The notes under the pieces were generated by a model. The model did no database searches. It worked only from the letters and a program-made list of their open reading frames with translations, and was not told where the DNA came from. From assembly GCA_003833135.1 (NCBI GenBank), contig QZLH01000185.1, positions 68,958 through 126,611 on the forward strand: DNA of 57,654 bases, in the 5' to 3' direction. The translations under genes and the position numbers were made by a program. Position 1 is the stretch's first letter. Each line of letters begins with the position of its first letter. Source of the stretch: Oehlia diaphana (taxonomy: Eukaryota > Glomeromycota > Glomeromycetes > Glomerales > Glomeraceae). Below, one piece after another: positions 52,246 to 57,654 of the stretch.

Positions 52246-54522
52246 CATATACATCATGTCAAAAAATATTATTTTTATCCCAAACATTTAGTGATAAAAA
52301 AAAAGTATGAGATAGAAATAAACAACATTGATTACGTTAATTAATTGTGATAATAAAAAAAGTAATAATACTGTATATATTTATATTTATTATTGTTTGT
52401 TTATTGTTAAAAAGGAATCTAGTTAATTTTTAATTAAAGACCAAACCAATTTTGATAACAATTTCGAATTAAAAATAATGAAGTATCCTAATTTTTTCCC
52501 ATGCATATAATAATTTATTTTCAAAAAAAAAAATTTGACAATAAATAATAAATTTATTAACCCCAACTTGTGTAACTTGTGTATAACAAAATTTTTATCA
52601 TAATGAACGTATGTATAACAAAAAAAAAAAATAATAATTTTTTAATTATTTTATGAATTGTAACATTTTCTTAAATATAAAAAATATATAAAATATATAA
52701 ACTTCCAAAGTCACAAACAAAAATATTTGACAATGATTAAATAATCGTATTTTATGAAATTTTAATGAAATTTTTGAAAAAAAAAATAAATTTTAAAAAT
52801 TTTTAAAATATTTTCCGAATTAGAAAATAAGTAAAATATATATAAAACTCAATTAAAAAATTCTTGTCCATAAATTTTGATGATCGTTATGATCGTTTTA
52901 TAACTCCGGCGGTCGATCATTAAAGGTGACGTATTACGTATTACATATGCAAATTATGAAACAATAATAAATATAATATAATACTTATTTCATACATATA
53001 ATCATTCAAAATATTTAAAATATCTCTCAATTCAAGCCCCCCCACCCTTGTTGGATAACTGTATCGAATAATTTATAAAGACTATAAATACCGTAAGAAA
53101 ATTAATAGAAAATATAGAAAATTTGAATTTCGTGATTTGCACGGTTGAATAATATTTAAAGATAAATATTAATAATAGTAAAAATTCGGAATTTTACAAA
53201 TGTGAATTATTTAATAGTACTAATAGTATTTTTTTTTAAAAAAAAAATAAAAATTCCAAACACGTGACCAAAATGATCGACATGTTCATTATACTTTGTG
53301 TAACAAATATACAAACTAGGATGATAAAAAAAAATGTATAAAACCGCGTTATTTTCATTATGAATCACATTAAAACAAGGGAAAAAAAAAGTAATCAACG
53401 TCATATAATCAATGAACTTATTTTTATAATATAAAAAAACACTAAACCATAAATATCATGAACCTAAAAATAAAGTTATAAATTTAAATTCATTGAACAT
53501 AAAGAATATAATTATAGACCTATTTTAAATCGACTCCTTTATTAACCAAAAATATTAAAACGTTTTCTCTTTTTGCCAAATTACCAAATCTATTATTAAC
53601 CTTTTATTTTTCATCTTTGTCTTAATATCACGTCCATTTTTAATTCAAAAAGAACCCTTTTAACTATTGTAATTTGAACCCTACCCTAAATCGCGTTCCC
53701 TAAAAAAAAAAACCTTTATAAATATAAAAGGCATATCATACGTGCATATGGGTTACTCAAAATTTTCTGTATACGCGTTTTCTCACATTGAATATTCGAG
53801 ATTCCCTATAAAATTTCCATAAAATCCAAAAAATTCCCATGTGTTCATTATTATCATTATTATTATAATCTTAGAATTTAATTTCTAGTTATAGAACCGG
53901 TTTATAAAAAAACCATTATACATTGTAAAGATTTTCAACAAATCAAATAAAAGAAGACAGAAACGAGATAAATACTTTCAAAGCTAGTCAAATATATTTA
54001 ATTGTTTTATTATCTTAAAAATTCTCGTACTATCTTAAAATTAATTTCAGTAACATATAACAAGAAATAATAAAGTAAAATTCTTAATATAATGTTCATT
54101 TAAAAAAAAGGAGGTTTTTTTTTTTCATATTTTAAGTTTTAAGAATTATAAAATGTTACAGTATGTCAAATTATGTCGAATATGCCAATGCCAGTATGTC
54201 ATAACTTCATAATCATGATTATTAAACACGGTTTCAACAAAATTTATCGTCTAATCTAACTTAGGAAATCGCGATTTTCATTGTCCGTGTGTGTTCGTTT
54301 AAAACACAAAGAAATTTTGATTTACCATTGTTCATATTGACAACATTCATGTGTTATATGTGTCAGAATAATTATAAATCTTTTTTTAAAATAATATGAC
54401 AAATTTTAGTTTATAATTATTATTTTTTTTATAGATTATAAAGTAAAATGTACAACGTTGATTGAAACATATGATAGGTAAGGTTAATCTTGCGCGAGAT
54501 GAAATAATGATAACATTGATAT

Positions 54523-54546
54523 ATTATTATTATTATTATTATTATT
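54523..54546 (+). repeat. (ATT)n microsatellite
   Basis: About eight ATT units in AT-rich DNA. Confidence 0.9.
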
Positions 54547-54779
54547 TAGTGCATTGTGCATCATGGGATTTTTTTTTTTTAAAGAAAAAAAAAAGATTTA
54601 TATGATTACGATAGCATATCATATGGTTTGGTTCCCTTGAAATTATGATGAGAAAAAAAAAAAACGATAATCAATATCGCGAAAGATAAATCTATTTATT
54701 TATTTATTTATTTAATTTATATTATTTTTAAAGAATTAGGCGAATATATATAAAGTACTTTAAACTTGAAGCGCGAGAA

Positions 54780-54940
54780 TAAAAAAAAAAAAAAAAATTT
54801 TTTTTTTATATATTTCAAAAAAATCTATTTTAAACTCGTTACACTTTTTAAAAAAAAAAAAAAAAAAAAAAAATTTTTTTTTTTATATATTTCAATAAGA
54901 TCTATTTTAGACTCGTTACACTTTTGAAAAAAAAAAAACT
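54780..54940 (+). repeat. Tandem pair of about 70-80-bp units with A(n)T(n) cores
   Basis: Each unit is A(16-24)-T(10-12)-ATATATTTCAA-AATCTATTTTA-ACTCGTTACACTTTT. The first starts at about 54781 and the second at about 54851. The phrase TCGTTACACTTTTGAAA recurs at 57575-57591. Confidence 0.85.
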
Positions 54941-55753
54941 AAGAGAAAAAAATTCAAACTGCGGATCGACATTCGAAACTAAACCTACTAAACCTAATTA
55001 GTTATTAATACTGCGTAAATTAAAAATTTCAATAAATCTCTATTCGTAACTCCGATAACTTATTATTTATGAAATTTCGATGAAAATGTTTTTAAACTAG
55101 GATCAAAAAGTTATTTTCAACCTTGTTATAAAAAATTCTATAAATACAAAAAAAGTATATCATAATACACTTTTTTTTTTAAAAAAAGATGAAACAATTT
55201 TAATACATATTGAATAAAAGAAAAAGGATTTACATCCGACATTGAATAAGGAAGAAACGGGCAACATATTTTACCTAACTATTTTTTGCTTTAAGAATGA
55301 AAACTTTTTAATAATTACTATGGAAATTAAATTTTCCGGGTAAAGGGAATACAGGCACATCGTGGGAAAATGACAACATATCGTATTTCTAAAGTTAGAA
55401 GGATCCGACTTTACTCAAAAGAATTTATTTATTTATTTTATAATATATCAAATATATAAAATATATCACGTTTTAAAATATTAATCCTTATTATAGTATT
55501 AAATAAGTATATAAACAACATTCAGTGTCAAAAATGTTTCGATTACCTTATCTATATTTGTTTATATATCACAAATCAATTCAGCCCAAATACTAATAAT
55601 GAACCAAATTGTGATAAGTGAAATTTTTTTTTAATAATTAGAAAAAGTGGGATCTGCAAAATACTTTAAACGAATGTATATTGAAAGAAATGAGGCTTTT
55701 AAATTAAAATTCGAGTGATAAAAAAAAATTCTAAATTTTTTCTTGAAACAAAA

Positions 55754-55818
<65 letters not shown>

Positions 55819-55847
55819 AATAAAATAAAATAAAATAAAATAAAATA
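55754..55847 (+). repeat. Graded compound microsatellite (AAT)n-(AAAT)n-(AAAAT)n
   Basis: About nine AAT units (55754-55780) pass into about ten AAAT units (55781-55820) and then about six AAAAT units (to 55847). Period rises from 3 to 4 to 5. Confidence 0.93.
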
Positions 55848-56007
55848 TTAAAAATAAAATAAATAAAAAATTTTATATTTCATTCTCATTGTTTTTGAAT
55901 TACAACGAAAAAAGTAAAAATTTAAAAGAACGAAATAATCGTAGAATAATAGGAAGAATTGAACTCTTTATTATTAGAATGAAATTTTCATGGAAAAAAT
56001 GGAAAAA

Positions 56008-56038
<31 letters not shown>

Positions 56039-57603
56039 GAAACATTAATTTTTTAACAATTAAGCAAGAAAGAGAAATTTCTTGAATTCCGACTTTACGA
56101 ATTTTTTCTATGTTTACATTCATTCATTTAATCCATTTTTTTTTTGTTTATCTTATAAGGTAATTGAATAAAGCAATTAGGGAAAATCATGTTTCTTTCA
56201 AATATTATATATAAACATTATGCTATCTATTTTTATTAAGGATTACATAATTTAAAATTTGACCTACAATGGATTTATTAAATTGATTTAAAATACAGGA
56301 ATTACAGCATCAAAATCTTGCTTATTCCAAAATTAATCAATGATTGACTTTCGATCAAATTTGCCAAAATTCTAAATTTTTGAAAAAAGAATATGATGAT
56401 CATTCACTGTATCTTACAACGTTTCATAGTAGACATATGCATTTTATTTTAAACATGTTATCCTCCGTAAAATAATGACAAATTTATAAAATTAATTCCC
56501 ATATATTGACTCATTGTTATTATAACTTTCATCTGTTAGTTACATTAATAGGCATAAAAATCCTATAATAAACAAGGTTTCTTAAAAACCAGTTTTTTAT
56601 TTTTTTTTTTTTTAATGACGTGGATGTGATGTAGATCATTTAAACATATTGCATTCTAATAAATATTCTAAAATCATTTTAATCACATTTTTGATATTTA
56701 TGAAAATTTAAAATATATATTATAAATAAAATAATAACAACCCTTGAAATAAGTATTATAAATTCTTTACCCTTGTTAAAAAAAAAAAAAATCCATTAAT
56801 CCATTTAATTATTTTTGTTTATAAACAAATCCACAAATTCGTAAAAACAATAATAACTTAATCGAGCGGACAGACATCACCTACACCGGTACTTTTGTGA
56901 AACTTTTTAACCAATCACTTTTAAAAATTACGAAATCAATGTTTGTAGAACAAGAAAAGAATAATAATGTTTCGATGTAACACACATATATATTTGTCAT
57001 ATTTCAATATTAATACTATATTCTAACCATATAAAAATACGTTTTCGTATTAATAGAATGTTCTTTTACATATTTGATAATGAAATTTTTTTTAAAAAAA
57101 AATAAAATAACAATTATAACGTTCGCTTTTGGATCTATTCACGAAAAGCCTTCAATAACGCTATTAAAGTTTTTTTTTTTTTTAAAAAAAAAAACATCAG
57201 CTGATTTTTATTTTGACGTTATGTAAAATGACAGAAATTTCAACATTTTCAACATCGTTTGTATATTTCTTACAAACATCGGAAAATTTTGCATATATGT
57301 GCCGGATTGTTATTTTTTTCATATGATTGAAAAAAATTTTTTGATGTTTACTTTAAATCATAGGAAAAAAACGGGTGGTATCAGATATAGATCATTTTAT
57401 ATAGATCGAAGAATAGTAAAAAAAAGATCTCTTTTTTTTTTACTGACAAGTTTTTAGTAATGATCTAAATGTTTATTACAAGTTTATAATTATTTTTGGT
57501 CTTATAGAAATGTAATTCTCGTTTTTATTTAAAAGAAAAAAAAAAAGTATTATTAAACATTAAAAAAGAAGGAATCGTTACACTTTTGAAAGCATTAATG
57601 ACA

Positions 57604-57654
57604 TTATATATATATATATATAAAATAATTTTTTTTTTTTTTTTTTTTTTTTTT
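57604..57654 (+). repeat. (TA)n run and poly(T) at the right window edge
   Basis: TATATATATATATATATA (57605-57622) followed by AAAATAA and a T run to the window end. The sequence may continue beyond the edge. Confidence 0.85.

Larger units (their letters stand above)
51491..57654. other. AT-rich region without recognised genes
   Basis: It contains the 52100-52245 match to 43300-43430, then AT-rich DNA with T/A tracts, microsatellites and a 70-80-bp duplication (54780-54940). No open frame longer than 65 codons and no spliceable family was recognised. A TATA-like CTTTATAAATATAAAAGGC lies at 53715-53733 but no coding frame follows. Confidence 0.4.

Noticed and set aside
53715..53733. TATA-box promoter of an unseen gene in the right part
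   Set aside because: No open or spliceable coding frame follows on the plus strand; TATA-like strings are expected in such AT-rich DNA.

Overview
The window looks like nuclear DNA of an arbuscular mycorrhizal fungus (Glomeromycotina), most probably Rhizophagus irregularis or a close relative. It is very AT-rich, with short (63-96 nt) GT-AG introns, many T(n)A(n) tracts and a local expansion of tyrosine-kinase-like (TKL) kinases. Their N-terminal module ('GLCKECKQ...WCxSCNSKHFQQNFKNWTSGN') and closing 'LDFKNLPEP' motif are ones I know from that lineage. No bacterial-type operon, tRNA, rRNA or CRISPR array was recognised. Species assignment is inference; no search could be run.

Layout. (a) 1-4.3 kb: a foldback repeat at the left edge, then an intact single-exon gene combining an Smr-like domain with Sel1 repeats (1699-3078). 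(b) 4.3-16.3 kb: plus-strand kinase block with a small relic (about 4317), pseudogene K1 (4884), intact K2 (6666-8323, three exons), pseudogenes K3 (11145) and K4 (14698). A minus-strand coiled-coil/RRM-like gene lies between K3 and K4. (c) 16.7-29.98 kb: minus-strand kinase block with K5 (split by a hAT-like MITE), K6 (about 1-nt insertion, 46-bp tandem duplication and a stop), K7 (no ATG, two frameshifting deletions) and K8 (open in three exons, but catalytic Asp replaced by Asn and a hydrophobic C-terminal tail). (d) 30.2-38.3 kb: repeat-rich block with an inserted 1.6-kb element, a MITE, a large palindrome, a decayed Crinkler-like effector gene, another unrecognised gene fragment and a decayed jacalin-like lectin gene with a membrane segment. 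(e) 40.6-50.06 kb: minus-strand kinase pseudogenes K9 and K10, separated by a TA-flanked inverted-repeat element, a nested 0.94-kb hAT-like element with 8-bp target duplication and an 0.8-kb polypurine tract. (f) 50-57.65 kb: duplicated kinase flank, then AT-rich DNA with microsatellites and no gene I can support.

The kinase copies duplicated together with 5' and 3' flanks of up to about 2 kb, including a shared promoter box and a shared terminal intron whose 5' splice site carries an in-frame stop. Of ten kinase copies plus one relic, only K2 and K8 remain open, and K8 looks like a membrane-anchored pseudokinase. The window is best read as a birth-and-death gene cluster being cut up by non-autonomous DNA transposons. 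The strongest leads are the K8 tail-anchored pseudokinase, the alternative C-termini set by the terminal intron, the Smr-Sel1 fusion, the 30.2-31.8 kb element with a decayed repeat-protein reading frame, and the three independent hAT-like insertions.
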